Source of the DNA: CAVWDI01 sp963793095
GTDB taxonomy: Bacteria > Chloroflexota > Anaerolineae > Anaerolineales > UBA4823
Reading direction: 5' to 3'
DNA length: 64,000 nt
NCBI GenBank assembly: GCA_963793095.1
Contig: CAWBYY010000002.1
Coordinates: 868,001-932,000, forward strand
Part shown: piece by piece, positions 24,699 to 34,958 of the stretch
Layout of the letters: each line of letters begins with the position of its first letter
Position numbering within the stretch: the first letter of the stretch is position 1
Notes under the pieces: model-generated
Told to the model about the DNA's origin: nothing
Databases searched by the model: none
The model's input: only the letters and a program-made list of their open reading frames with translations
Translations under genes and position numbers: made by a program

Positions 24699-25838
24699 TT
24701 AGAACCGGTAATCCTTCACTGTATTCACCACCCGGTTGAGATCGCCTTCTTCCAGAGAATTATAGAATGGCAGGCGCAGCAACCGGTCGCTTATATTCTC
24801 TGTCACCGGGCAGTCGCCTTGTTTTCCACCCAGGCGCTGGCCCATTTCAGAAAGATGTAGTGGAAGATAATGGAAGACTCCCAGAATCTTTTGCGCCCTG
24901 AGGTGGTTAATCATTCCCTGTCTGGTTTCCAGGGTTGGCATTAGAATATAGAACATGTGGTAAGGCTGCTCACAGGTTTCCGGCACCATTGGCAACCTTA
25001 CGCCGGTTTCTTGTGCCCAGTCAGATAAGTTGTTGTAGTAATAATCCCAGATTCGCTTCCTTTTTTCCTGGATTGTTTCAAAAGCCTCAAATTGAGCGTA
25101 GAGAAATGCCGCCAGCATATCAGAAGGCAGGTAACTCGACCCTATATCAACCCAGGTATATTTATCGACCTGCCCCCTGAAAAAACGGCTCCTGTTAGTG
25201 CCCTTCTCCCGGATGATCTCAGCTCTTTCGATATATTCCGGGTCATTGATTAATAACGCCCCCCCCTCCCCGCAGGTAATATTCTTGGTCTCGTGAAAAC
25301 TTTGGGTTGCCAGGGCTCCGAAAGTGCCCAGGTATCTCCCTTTATATTTTCCGAACAGTCCATGGGCATTGTCTTCAACAACCGGGATGTGATACATAGA
25401 GCTTGTTTTGAGGATCGCATCCATTTCACAGGCAACCCCGGCATAATGAACCAGTGCGATTGCTTTTGTCCGATCTGTTATGAGGATATCTAGTATTTCT
25501 TCATCCAGATTTAAAGTATCCGGTCTTATATCGATAAATACGGGTTTAGCGCCGCGGTTGACAAACGCGTTAACTGTCGATACGAAAGTGAATGAAGGGA
25601 TGATGACTTCATCTCCAGGTTGAATATCCAGCAGAATGGCAGCCATTTCAAGAGCATGTGTGCAGGAGGTTGTTAACAAAGCTCTTGGCAGGTTGAAAAA
25701 ATTTTCAAGCCAGTTATGACATTTCTGGCTGTATTTTCCATCACCGGAGATGTGAAAATTATTCAGCGTATCGGAGACGTACTCGATTTCCTTACCGGTT
25801 AAAGATGGTCGATTGAAGGGAATTTCGTATTCGGTCAT
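24699..25838 (-). CDS. rffA: dTDP-4-amino-4,6-dideoxygalactose transaminase (RffA/WecE)
   Basis: About 379 residues of the DegT/DnrJ/EryC1 fold, most like RffA. It has PFNRPSLTGKEIEYV, LTTSCTHALEMAAILL, PSFTFVSTVNAFVNRGAKPV and VEDNAHGLFGKYKG, and the PLP lysine in SFHETKNITCGEGGA. It transfers an amino group to dTDP-4-keto-6-deoxyglucose to make the Fuc4N nucleotide sugar. ATG 25838 begins just after the stop of the RffC-like gene. No genes for the dTDP-sugar precursor are in the window. Confidence 0.92.
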   Translation of the reverse strand: MTEYEIPFNRPSLTGKEIEYVSDTLNNFHISGDGKYSQKCHNWLENFFNLPRALLTTSCTHALEMAAILLDIQPGDEVIIPSFTFVSTVNAFVNRGAKPVFIDIRPDTLNLDEEILDILITDRTKAIALVHYAGVACEMDAILKTSSMYHIPVVEDNAHGLFGKYKGRYLGTFGALATQSFHETKNITCGEGGALLINDPEYIERAEIIREKGTNRSRFFRGQVDKYTWVDIGSSYLPSDMLAAFLYAQFEAFETIQEKRKRIWDYYYNNLSDWAQETGVRLPMVPETCEQPYHMFYILMPTLETRQGMINHLRAQKILGVFHYLPLHLSEMGQRLGGKQGDCPVTENISDRLLRLPFYNSLEEGDLNRVVNTVKDYRF

Positions 25839-25840
25839 TG

Positions 25841-26602
25841 TTACGGGGTAGCGCAGTTTGAAAACCATTTATGATAGTAGAGTTGGACATTTTTAAGGAT
25901 AAACCCAACTTTCATCAGTAGCCGGCTCAAAACAATATTCCGCCCTTGAGTTACAGCCAGAATTTTTTTTGCACCCATTTTTGCATGGTAATCTACCCCG
26001 TTGTAAGCCAGTGCGGGTCCAATCCCAAGCCCACGGGCTTTCTCATGCACAGCCAGAAGATCGTAGGTGGCTGGTTTATCTTTTTTGCTGTGATCGCCTG
26101 AAAGGTAACCCAGCACCTCCCCGTTTTTCTCCGCGATAAGAACATAATCAGCATATCCATCAAGGCTGTTGCTGATCCATGTCTGGTAATATGAATCGCA
26201 CTTTTCTTGTTCAAAGCACGGGTCAAAGTACCAACGCGAATTGGTGTAACTGTTTTCTGACATTGCGACCAGTGCCGCCCGGTCCCCTGAATTTGCGGGT
26301 CTGATTTGAATTTCAGGTTTACTCCACCCGTCAGTAATTCGATCCTGATTTTTCAGCAGCAATTCAAGAGTGACTCTGACCTCCACAAGCCGGAAGTTAT
26401 TATCCTCAGCCAGGCGAATGGATTGTGAATCGCTGGTATCCGCCAGGAAAAAAAGGCAGTCGATCTGGTTATCCAGGCACCATCCTCTAATTGCAGGATA
26501 ATTTCCGGGAGTTAGCTGTTTTTCAGTGACCTTTGCGATTCGTTTCCCGAAGAAATCACTGTCCCATTGTAAATAGCGGCAAAATCCATTATCGGGTGTC
26601 AT
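25841..26602 (-). CDS. RffC/WecD-like GNAT acetyltransferase
   Basis: 253 residues. The N-terminal half has WDSDFFGKRIAKV, typical of dTDP-fucosamine acetyltransferase (RffC), and the C-terminal half is a GNAT domain with KARGLGIGPALAYNGVDYHA. It would N-acetylate the sugar amine made by RffA, giving dTDP-Fuc4NAc. Overlap of 14 bases with the upstream glycosyltransferase and direct contact with rffA support a shared pathway. Confidence 0.85.
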   Translation of the reverse strand: MTPDNGFCRYLQWDSDFFGKRIAKVTEKQLTPGNYPAIRGWCLDNQIDCLFFLADTSDSQSIRLAEDNNFRLVEVRVTLELLLKNQDRITDGWSKPEIQIRPANSGDRAALVAMSENSYTNSRWYFDPCFEQEKCDSYYQTWISNSLDGYADYVLIAEKNGEVLGYLSGDHSKKDKPATYDLLAVHEKARGLGIGPALAYNGVDYHAKMGAKKILAVTQGRNIVLSRLLMKVGFILKNVQLYYHKWFSNCATP

Positions 26603-27560
26603 CTGAAACTTCTTCAGTACTGCTGTCCGTTATCCGGACTACATAGGAGGGTTTTTCCATGATATTAAAATGCATCCGGGCCAGGTATTCCCCAATAATT
26701 CCAAGAGAAAATAACATCACTCCTGAGAAAATCGCTATGATTGAAGCCAGGAATGGAAATCCGGGGACGCTTCCTCCTTCATAGATAAAACGTGTGACTA
26801 CATAGACCAGTATTATCAGCCCGAACAGTGCGAACCCGAAACCCAACAGGCTCGATAGCTGGAGCGGCAGTACTGTATACCCGGTCGTCATATTGACCGC
26901 CTGACGTATGAGCGACCATAAATTGTAATTTGATTTTCCACCTTTCCGGGGATCGTGATTAACAGGTAGGGAGTAGAAACTTGTGGTTCCCCATGTCAAA
27001 AGAACATCGATAAATACAAATGGACTGTGATATTCAGCGAAAGCCTCCCGGATGCTGGTTCGAAATGCACGGAAGGAACTCACATTGCGGGCGTTGCTCA
27101 CCCCCATTGCGCCTTGAAGGGCTAACCGTAGCAGCAAGGAAGATATTTTCCTCCATAAGGCATGTTTTTGTACTTGCGGGGTTCCATAAACGACATCGTA
27201 GTCTTGCTCAATATATGGAATGAGATTTTTGATTTCCTCCGGTGGGTGTTGAAGGTCGTCATCCATTGTGACCGTTATGGAATATTGGGCTGCCCGGATC
27301 CCGCATAATAGTGCGTTGTGCTGTCCGTAATTGCGCATTAAATTGATACCCATAACCCATGGATAGAGCTCTTTCATCGATTTGATCTTTTCCCAGCTTT
27401 TATCCCTGCTCCCATCATTTACAAGGATGATCTCGTTTGGGATATCGAGAGAAGAGAGAACCAGGTTTAACCTTGTTACTAATTCGTCGATCGAATCCTG
27501 GCTGTTGTAAACCGGTACAACTATGGAGATGCCTTTATCAAGTTTCTCTTTCGGAGACAT
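26589..27560 (-). CDS. Family 2 glycosyltransferase, GtrB/DPM-like
   Basis: 323 residues. The GT-A domain has ISIVVPVYNSQDSIDELV, ILVNDGSRDKSW, TMDDDLQHPPEE and a cytoplasmic acceptor-binding segment (DPRKGGKSNYN). Two C-terminal membrane helices follow. Enzymes of this layout move a sugar onto undecaprenyl phosphate at the inner face of the membrane. It starts four bases after the GT-C-like gene. Confidence 0.92.
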   Translation of the reverse strand: MSPKEKLDKGISIVVPVYNSQDSIDELVTRLNLVLSSLDIPNEIILVNDGSRDKSWEKIKSMKELYPWVMGINLMRNYGQHNALLCGIRAAQYSITVTMDDDLQHPPEEIKNLIPYIEQDYDVVYGTPQVQKHALWRKISSLLLRLALQGAMGVSNARNVSSFRAFRTSIREAFAEYHSPFVFIDVLLTWGTTSFYSLPVNHDPRKGGKSNYNLWSLIRQAVNMTTGYTVLPLQLSSLLGFGFALFGLIILVYVVTRFIYEGGSVPGFPFLASIIAIFSGVMLFSLGIIGEYLARMHFNIMEKPSYVVRITDSSTEEVSDDTR

Positions 27561-27564
27561 ATGC

Positions 27565-29610
27565 TCAATCGCTGTTACAACCTAAATCTCTATATATTTG
27601 GATGAAATCCTCTTTGTAATTCTCATTTGAACCTGAATTATTTCCAATTCTATCCCAAGTTTTACAAAGCAGCGGCTTAATCTCTGGATTGAGTTTCAAC
27701 CCCAAAAAGGATAACCTTTCAGATTTATCCATTTGACCGCTAAGACCATAGCCTTCGATAAATGGCAGTAATTCCTGTGCGTTGTTTGAATTTAGATTAT
27801 TCATGAAAGCTTCTGCCTGGTCGCCAAGCAATGCCGCCTCATCCCACCTGGAGTACTGGCGGGCGAGTTCCGCCTTTTGATAATAATAGCACCAGTCTGG
27901 TTCCGGTTCATCACCGATGATATTAACCGGTGGGACAGCAGGGGCGTCTGCAGTGTGTAATATCCGTTCAACATTCGACAGGGATAGTGCTTCCTGAACA
28001 TGGAACCTCGAATCCGGGGGAGGGTATCCATTGCCAGGATTATATACATGCAGACATTGCGGCGGATCGTAGTGGAAATAAAGGCTGTCCTTCATTGAAC
28101 CGGAAAAGGATTTAGCTCTGTAAAAATGTTCGATTGGTTTGTCTGGATTAAAGTCTGCGATCTCCTTCCCTAGCCTGGATTCTAAATCCAGGATTAAATA
28201 CTCGAGATCTTTTGAAATGTTTTCCGGGTCGTAGGTCCAGTTTAAAGGAGCAGTGAGTGAGTTATCGCTGAAATAATTAAACGGAAGTTCAGGGGTTATT
28301 AAAACTGTCCCGGGTTCTAACCCAGGCATCCTCCAGGTTAACTGCCAGAAAAAAATTTTTTGGGCCTCCCATTCCTGGACATATTTTATCCCGGTGAGAA
28401 ATTGCATCCAGACTGCCAGCCCAACCAGCACAGCAGTCGCTCCAGCCCGGGCTGTTTTTGATTTGAACAATAAACCAATCATCCCGGCTGTCAGTAAGCT
28501 GGCTCCGATCATCATCGGAATGGTTAACCTGTCCAAAGGAAAACGAAGTTTTAATTGTAGATTTGTAACCCAAAATGGCCAACCCCCCAGAAGCATTGCG
28601 GACGCGCCGAGAATGATCAGGTTGAGAATTTCCTTATTATGGCCAGCTTCGCTGGTTTGGTTTGGAACACTCTTTTTTCCGTCCGGCAGCCTCAGGAGAA
28701 GGTAGGCAAATGCGGCTGTGATCAAAGAAATAATAAACGCTAAAGCTAGTATGAGAGTATCAAAACTGACCCATTCTCGGATGTCAAGTATCTTTACCCA
28801 GGCGAGAATCAGGACTTCGAATATATCTTCAACAATCCTAAATGCCAGCGTAAATACAGTCGAAAATGGATTTTCTGCAAGGTTGCTGAATAATTGGATT
28901 TCTGCCCGTGGGGTTTCACGATATAAAATGGTGAAAATCAGAAAGACAACCAGGATAATAAAATACGGTAACCAGAAAATTATTGTTCGTTCAGCCTTTT
29001 TTTGCCAGGAAGAATATTTAGTTGCGAATACCATCCATAAAATTATTGGTCTGAGGAGTTCCAATCCGAAAAAATATTCAACCGTGAATAACACCAGGCT
29101 GGAAAGAAGCAGTGAGATTATCCCCAGCATCCAGTACCTGGAGAAATCCTGGGCAGCCAGCACCATCAGTCCCAGGGAGGCGATAAAGGCGGTTGTGTAG
29201 ATATTCAGGTTTCCGTATGTAACTGATATGTATTGCTGCAGGAAACTTGGGAACAGGATAAACAGAATTGAGGCGATACTTGCAACACTTTTTTGAGAGG
29301 GAAACAGCAGTCTTAGGAACCACAGCAGGGAGAGTCCGCTCATCCAGCGGGTAACTATAGCGAATAATTGCCATGCTGAAATCGATTCTCCCAGGAATGA
29401 AGTTGTTGCTGAATAAACCCATCCTAGAAGCGGTCGGTCAACAGAAAAAACTTGCCCAAATCCGTCAGGTCCGATTGAATGGTAAAACCAGATGGCTGGC
29501 CAGTCATCCCAGAAGAAACCCAGCCCGGGGATTAAAGGTGCGTAACTGAGCAGACAGAGGACCAATAACCCGATTGGGAATAATCCAGCCGAGGTACTGG
29601 CTTGTTTCAC
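27565..29610 (-). CDS. Large multi-pass membrane protein, GT-C-like
   Basis: 681 residues with about ten to twelve membrane segments followed by a soluble C-terminal part of about 250 residues. The first loop holds FFWDDWPAIWF; acidic pairs in the first outside loop are the metal/catalytic motif of GT-C glycosyltransferases, which use lipid-linked sugars outside the membrane. It would be the partner of the GtrB-like enzyme. Identification rests on topology and this motif only. The start GTG overlaps the alaS stop as GTGA, so it is coupled to alaS. Confidence 0.7.
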   Translation of the reverse strand: MKQASTSAGLFPIGLLVLCLLSYAPLIPGLGFFWDDWPAIWFYHSIGPDGFGQVFSVDRPLLGWVYSATTSFLGESISAWQLFAIVTRWMSGLSLLWFLRLLFPSQKSVASIASILFILFPSFLQQYISVTYGNLNIYTTAFIASLGLMVLAAQDFSRYWMLGIISLLLSSLVLFTVEYFFGLELLRPIILWMVFATKYSSWQKKAERTIIFWLPYFIILVVFLIFTILYRETPRAEIQLFSNLAENPFSTVFTLAFRIVEDIFEVLILAWVKILDIREWVSFDTLILALAFIISLITAAFAYLLLRLPDGKKSVPNQTSEAGHNKEILNLIILGASAMLLGGWPFWVTNLQLKLRFPLDRLTIPMMIGASLLTAGMIGLLFKSKTARAGATAVLVGLAVWMQFLTGIKYVQEWEAQKIFFWQLTWRMPGLEPGTVLITPELPFNYFSDNSLTAPLNWTYDPENISKDLEYLILDLESRLGKEIADFNPDKPIEHFYRAKSFSGSMKDSLYFHYDPPQCLHVYNPGNGYPPPDSRFHVQEALSLSNVERILHTADAPAVPPVNIIGDEPEPDWCYYYQKAELARQYSRWDEAALLGDQAEAFMNNLNSNNAQELLPFIEGYGLSGQMDKSERLSFLGLKLNPEIKPLLCKTWDRIGNNSGSNENYKEDFIQIYRDLGCNSD

Positions 29611-32360
29611 ACTTTTTCCTGTTTCAGGGATTTTTCAACCCAGTCCGGGACGGTTGCAAGTGCTTCTTCCAGTTTCTCCGCATCTTTCCCCCCAGCCTGT
29701 GCAAAAGTGGGTCGCCCCCCTCCGCTGCCGCCCAGGGGCGCAGCGACGAATTTTACAAGTTCTCCGGCATGCAGGCCTTTTTCCACTAGGTCATCGGTAA
29801 CTGTTGATACGATCATTGGTTTTCCGGCGGAATTTACACTCGCGATCACTGCAACTCCGCTGGGGTTGCGTTCCCGGAATTTGTCGGATAGAAACCTGAG
29901 AGTATCTATGTCGCAATCAGCAAGAACAGCTGTCAATACGGGGACATCGTTTACGGTGGGAATTCTTTCCAGGTGCTGGATAAAAGTCATCGCAGCGGCC
30001 TGGCGCTGGTAATCTCCTAATTTCTTCTTCAAAGCTTCTTCTTCTGCGACAATATTTTCAACTTTATCAGGCACTTCTAGTTGCGTGGTTCCCAGTATCG
30101 AGGCGCTCCTTTTCAGCGCATCGAATTTCTGGTTGGCAAGTTCGTAAGAATACCGGCCGGTAACAGCCTCAATCCGTCGAATTCCAGCCGCCACACTTCC
30201 TTCGCTTGTGATTTGAAACAGTCCGACATCCCCAGTTTTTTCCACATGGGTTCCACCGCATAGTTCGTTTGAAAAAACTTCTGGTTCACCTATGGTGATG
30301 TTCCTGACACTCTCACCGTATTTTTCGCCAAAGAGAGCGGTTGCTCCTTCATCAATTGCCTGTTGAAGGGGTTTTTGCTCAATGTTGAGCTGGTAATCAG
30401 CCAGTACAACCAAGTTTACGCCTTTTTCGATTGCTTCTAATTGATCAATATTAAGCGCGCTTGCATGGGTGAAATCAAATCGCAGCCGGTCAGGAGCTAC
30501 CAGTGAACCAGCCTGGCGCGCATGGCTTCCCAGGATTTTACGAAGTTCGGCATGCAGAAGATGTGTAGCGGTGTGATTGCGCATAATATCCATCCGTCGC
30601 GCTCTGTCAACCTGGGCCCGGCACCGGTCGCCAATTTTTGGCTCGCCGCGGATTATGGTGCCTTCGTGGATGATAATCCCCCTGGATGGTTTCCGCACAT
30701 CTGTAATCTGGATCTCCCACCTGCTATCTGGATCTGAAGTCAACCAGCCAGTATCGGACACCTGCCCGCCGGAGGCGATATAGAAGGGTGTTTCGGGAAT
30801 TATTACCTCAACCTTTTCACCCGGTCTGGCGGTTTCTAATGGGTCTCCGTTCCGGGTCATCGCCAGCACTTCACCCTTAACTTCAAGTCGCTCATAGGGG
30901 TTATATTCAACGCCATGTTCATCCAATTTTTTCTGTTCTATAAGGTCAACAAATAAAGTCCGGTAAATTTCCACATCCTCTCCCCCGAGCGGTCCCATTG
31001 TTTCGCCCGCGCCAGAAACAAGTCTGTGTCTTTCCAGCGCCTCTCGAAATCCGCTTTCTTCAACATCCATTTTTCGCTCTCTGGCGATATCCTGTATGAT
31101 TTCGAGCGGCAAACCATAGGTCGCGTATAAATTAAATGCTTCTTCACCCGACATTACCTGTACATTTCTGGAATGTAAATCATCCAGGATCGAATCGAGT
31201 TTGGCAATCCCGCTCTCCACAGTCCTCTGGAAGCGCTCTTCTTCGCGGGTGATATTATCAAATATTGCTTGCTTATTTATCTCCAGTTCAGGGAAAAAAC
31301 CGCCGTATTCATCCACAACCACTTTGGATATTTTTGCGAGAAAAGGCTCTTCAAATCCAATCTTTGAACCAAAGCGTGCTGCGCGCCGTATGATCATCCT
31401 GCAAACATAATTCCGCCCAATATTTCCTGGTACTACTCCATCTGCGATGAGAAAGGTTGCAGCACGCGAGTGATCCGCTATCACCCGGTAGGGAGTAAGG
31501 TTTGAATTTCTCTGGTCTTCATTGTGTCCTGCGAGAGATTGGATTTTATCCATCAATGGTGTGAACAGGTCCGTTTTGTAATTGGAATCGACATCTTGCA
31601 GCACAGATACAATCCGCTCAAAACCCATACCCGTATCTACATGTTTGGCGGGCAGTGGTTCCAGGTCGGTGGGACTGGTGCGGTTATATTGAATAAACAC
31701 CAAATTCCAGAGTTCTAAAAAACGGGTGCAATCGCCGTTCACTTTGCATTCATGATGGGGGTCATCTTGTTTATTGCAGTATTGCGGTCCCCTGTCTAAA
31801 TGAATTTCGCTGCATGGACCGCAGGGTCCGGTCTCTGCCATTTCCCAGAAATTGTCTTTTCGCCCGAAATATAAAATATGGGAATGATCCATCCCGGGCT
31901 GTTTTTTCCATTCATCAACCGCCTCGTCGTCTTGTGGAATTTCACCGTATTCATCTTTAAAGCAGGTCGCCCAGATGTCCTGGTTCGGCAGCTGCCAGAC
32001 TTCGGTTAACAATTCCCATGCCCAGGCGATTGCTTCTTTTTTGTAGTAATCCCCGAAAGACCAGTTTCCCAGCATCTCAAAGAATGTGTGGTGGGTGTCG
32101 TCCCGGCCCACATCGTCAAGGTCATTATGTTTTCCAGCAACACGCATACATTTTTGGGAATTCACTGCCCGCACGTAAGGCCGGATATCTGTCCCTAAAA
32201 ACACCTCCTTGAACTGGACCATACCGGCGTTGGTGAAAAGAAGGGTTTGATCACCGCCAGGTACCAGGGAGGCGGAAGGTACGAAATTATGTCCGTGACC
32301 TTCAAAAAATTCGATGTAACCCTGGCGGATTTTCGCCCCAGAGTTTCTTGTTGAATGCAT
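29607..32360 (-). CDS. alaS: Alanine--tRNA ligase
   Basis: 917 residues. The class II core begins MHSTRNSGAKIRQGYIEFFE with FTNAGMVQFKEVFLG, DDVGRDDTHHTFFEMLGNWS and a long helical tRNA-recognition part. The editing domain has the zinc ligands in HTATHLLHAELR and in CGGTHVEKTGDVG. The C-terminal C-Ala domain carries PLGGSGGGRPTFAQAGG. It is the first gene of the run that leads into the sugar cassette. Confidence 0.97.
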   Translation of the reverse strand: MHSTRNSGAKIRQGYIEFFEGHGHNFVPSASLVPGGDQTLLFTNAGMVQFKEVFLGTDIRPYVRAVNSQKCMRVAGKHNDLDDVGRDDTHHTFFEMLGNWSFGDYYKKEAIAWAWELLTEVWQLPNQDIWATCFKDEYGEIPQDDEAVDEWKKQPGMDHSHILYFGRKDNFWEMAETGPCGPCSEIHLDRGPQYCNKQDDPHHECKVNGDCTRFLELWNLVFIQYNRTSPTDLEPLPAKHVDTGMGFERIVSVLQDVDSNYKTDLFTPLMDKIQSLAGHNEDQRNSNLTPYRVIADHSRAATFLIADGVVPGNIGRNYVCRMIIRRAARFGSKIGFEEPFLAKISKVVVDEYGGFFPELEINKQAIFDNITREEERFQRTVESGIAKLDSILDDLHSRNVQVMSGEEAFNLYATYGLPLEIIQDIARERKMDVEESGFREALERHRLVSGAGETMGPLGGEDVEIYRTLFVDLIEQKKLDEHGVEYNPYERLEVKGEVLAMTRNGDPLETARPGEKVEVIIPETPFYIASGGQVSDTGWLTSDPDSRWEIQITDVRKPSRGIIIHEGTIIRGEPKIGDRCRAQVDRARRMDIMRNHTATHLLHAELRKILGSHARQAGSLVAPDRLRFDFTHASALNIDQLEAIEKGVNLVVLADYQLNIEQKPLQQAIDEGATALFGEKYGESVRNITIGEPEVFSNELCGGTHVEKTGDVGLFQITSEGSVAAGIRRIEAVTGRYSYELANQKFDALKRSASILGTTQLEVPDKVENIVAEEEALKKKLGDYQRQAAAMTFIQHLERIPTVNDVPVLTAVLADCDIDTLRFLSDKFRERNPSGVAVIASVNSAGKPMIVSTVTDDLVEKGLHAGELVKFVAAPLGGSGGGRPTFAQAGGKDAEKLEEALATVPDWVEKSLKQEKV

Positions 32361-32605
32361 AAAGACTCCGTATAAAACAATTCAAGCATTTACTGTAGAG
32401 GATAGCGCCAGCTTTTATTGTTTGGCAATCCCCTATTTTTGTCAACGAATTATACCAAGGCGCATGTCCTTCGTTCTGAGAATTAGTCAGACTTGAATTT
32501 TATTGAATATTTGCTAGAATTATTCAAATATTGGTATACAATTGTCTATCCGGATTTATTCTGAGGAAGGATAGAGAGCTATTCGTTTGTAAAAATTTAT
32601 AAATT

Positions 32606-33328
32606 ATGAATCAAATGCCAGCTGTGAATAAAAGTTCAATTTCTGCATTAATCCCCGCCTTTAATGAAGCGGGCCGAATTGGTCCGGTCGTTGAAGTTTT
32701 ATGCCAGGTTGGGATTCTAAATGAGATTGTGGTTGTAGATGATGGTTCGACGGATGGCACCTCGCAAGATGCTGTCAATGCAGCGCGGGGTGATCCGCGT
32801 TTGATTGTCCACAGGAATGAACCGAACCTTGGGAAAGGGCAGGCTGTTTATAATGGATGGAAGATCTCAAGTTCATCTCTGGTTCTTCTGCTTGATGCGG
32901 ACTTAATCAATTTAAATGTTGAACATGTGCTGAATTTGATTGACCCGGTTTTGAAGGACGGGGTCGATATGACGATTGGTTATTTTATCGGCGGGTATTG
33001 GCGCGCAGACCTAGCCCACCGGATCACCCCCTGGCTTTCAGGACAGCGCTGTTTGCGATCAAATTTATTAAGGTCAATATCATGGAATGCGGCTGAAGGT
33101 TATGGTTTTGAGACCGCGCTAACGATGGCGGCTCGCAAAAATAACTGGAATTGCGAAAAAGTGCCGCTCATGTGTTTAACCCACCCGCTGGGCGAAGTAC
33201 CGCGTGGGGGATACCATGGATGGGGTACGAAATTTCTGCTTTTCTACCAGGTTCTTCGGGCCTGGTATATTTCGAGAGAGCGGGGAAATGCAATCGAGTG
33301 GATAATCCGCCGGGTCAGGGCAGGCTGA
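32606..33328 (+). CDS. Family 2 glycosyltransferase (DPM1-like, no membrane segments)
   Basis: 240 residues with ALIPAFNEAGRIGPVVEVL, IVVVDDGSTDGTS, NLGKGQAVYNGWKIS and LLLDADLINL (DxD). It lacks the C-terminal membrane helices of the GtrB type. Similar enzymes use activated sugars to glycosylate lipids, but the target cannot be predicted. It lies 46 bases before the spermidine-synthase-like gene on the same strand. Confidence 0.88.
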   Translation: MNQMPAVNKSSISALIPAFNEAGRIGPVVEVLCQVGILNEIVVVDDGSTDGTSQDAVNAARGDPRLIVHRNEPNLGKGQAVYNGWKISSSSLVLLLDADLINLNVEHVLNLIDPVLKDGVDMTIGYFIGGYWRADLAHRITPWLSGQRCLRSNLLRSISWNAAEGYGFETALTMAARKNNWNCEKVPLMCLTHPLGEVPRGGYHGWGTKFLLFYQVLRAWYISRERGNAIEWIIRRVRAG

Positions 33329-33374
33329 GTCCACTTATACCATCTTCTTTACGTGTGTTTTATTTAATCAAAAA

Positions 33375-34938
33375 ATGAAGCGTTATTTGTATTTCGCTGT
33401 TTTTTCAGCAGGGATGACCACCCTGGCTTTGGAACTCACCGCATCAAGGCTTTTAGGTAGTTATTTTGGCACCAGCAATCTTGTCTGGGCAAGCATTATC
33501 AGTTTAATTCTGATCTATTTGACAATTGGATATCTGCTGGGAGGAAAGCTGGCAGACCGGTCGCCTTACCCAAAAACAATGTTCACCATCATGGCCTGGG
33601 GCGCTTTTACAGCCGGATTGGTGCCGGTTATTTCACGCCCGGTCTTGAGGATTGCGGCAGACGCTTTTGATCTTTTGAATACGAGCGTCCTTTTTGGTTC
33701 ATTTATTTCCGTGCTGGTCCTTTTTTGCCTGCCGACAATACTCCTTGGAACGGCATCCCCTTTTGCAATACGATTAACCATTACCGACAGGCAGCATGCT
33801 GGCAGGATTTCCGGGCAGATTTATGCGGTCTCCACATCCGGTTCATTTGTCGGCACCTTCCTGCCGGTGTTAATCCTCATTCCACTGGTTGGCACGACCT
33901 CAACCTTTCTGATATTCAGCGCGTTTTTGCTTCTGGTTGCATTCGGGGGCTTGTGGCTTGATTCAGGATGGAAGGGGATTTTATATTTAGCCTGGATGCC
34001 GGTTGTTCTTTTCCTGGTTGCTATATTTACTTTGAACAGCCCGATCAAATCCACCCGCGGGATGATTTTCGAGGCCGAAATCGAGCTATAACTACATTCA
34101 GGTTCTGGAACTGGATGGTTATCGAATGCTGAGATTAAACGAGGGGCAGGGGATCCACTCCATGTGGCACCCGGAACAACTGGATTATTTTGGGCCGTGG
34201 GAGCAGTTTCTTTCAGCGCCGTTTTTTAATCAACCGGAGTATAAGCCGGAAAATGTAAGCCGGGTGGCAGTAATCGGGCTCGCGGCGGGTACAGTTGTGC
34301 GCCAAATTACTGAAGTTTACGGCTCTGTTCCAGTGGATGGTTATGAAATTGATCCGGAGATTCTTGAAATTGGTCGCAGGTTCTTCGAGATGGATAGCCC
34401 CAATTTAAACGCCTTTGCCCTGGACGGCCGAATCGGTTTGCAGCGCAGCAGTGAAGTTTATTCATTAATAGTGGTTGATGCATACCGCCCTCCTTATATC
34501 CCCTGGCATCTAACGACCAGAGAATTTTTCCAGATCGTTTCGAACCATCTCAGCGAGGATGGTGTAATGGCGATTAATGTGGGTCGCTCGCCGGATAACC
34601 GGCGATTGGTGGAAGCGCTGGTGGGTACAATACAGACTGTCTTCCCGTCTGTGTATGTGATGGATATCCCTGACACTTTTAACACGATTATTTATGCAAC
34701 AGTTCAAAAAACTGATATTCAGAATTTGTATGACAATCTGTTATACCTTTACACAAGAGCCGATATTTCCCCTCTTTTGGTAGAATCGATCCACAGGATT
34801 GTAATCAATTTGCAGCCGACTCCGGTGAGTGATATCGTTTTTACTGACGATTGGGCGCCGGTGGAATGGATCACTAATTCGCTTGTGTTGAATTACCTGT
34901 TCTTTGGTGATATGGAGGCTCTTGAAGGGTACCGCTGA
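33375..34938 (+). CDS. Membrane-bound spermidine-synthase-like protein, one-base frameshift
   Basis: The reconstructed protein has 520 residues. The N-terminal 230 residues hold about seven membrane helices of the MFS-like part found in fused spermidine synthases (LALELTASRLLGSYFGTSNL, GGKLADRSPYPK). The C-terminal half is the Rossmann methyltransferase-like domain with VIGLAAGTVVRQITEVYG, VDGYEIDPEILEIGRRFF and VVDAYRPPYIPWHLTTREFF. The first frame stops at 34091 and the second takes over; removing one A from the AAA at 34078-34080 restores a typical ESSYNYIQV join. Whether this group makes polyamines is not established. Confidence 0.8.
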
Positions 34939-34958
34939 TCGAGAGGTGATAGGATAGC

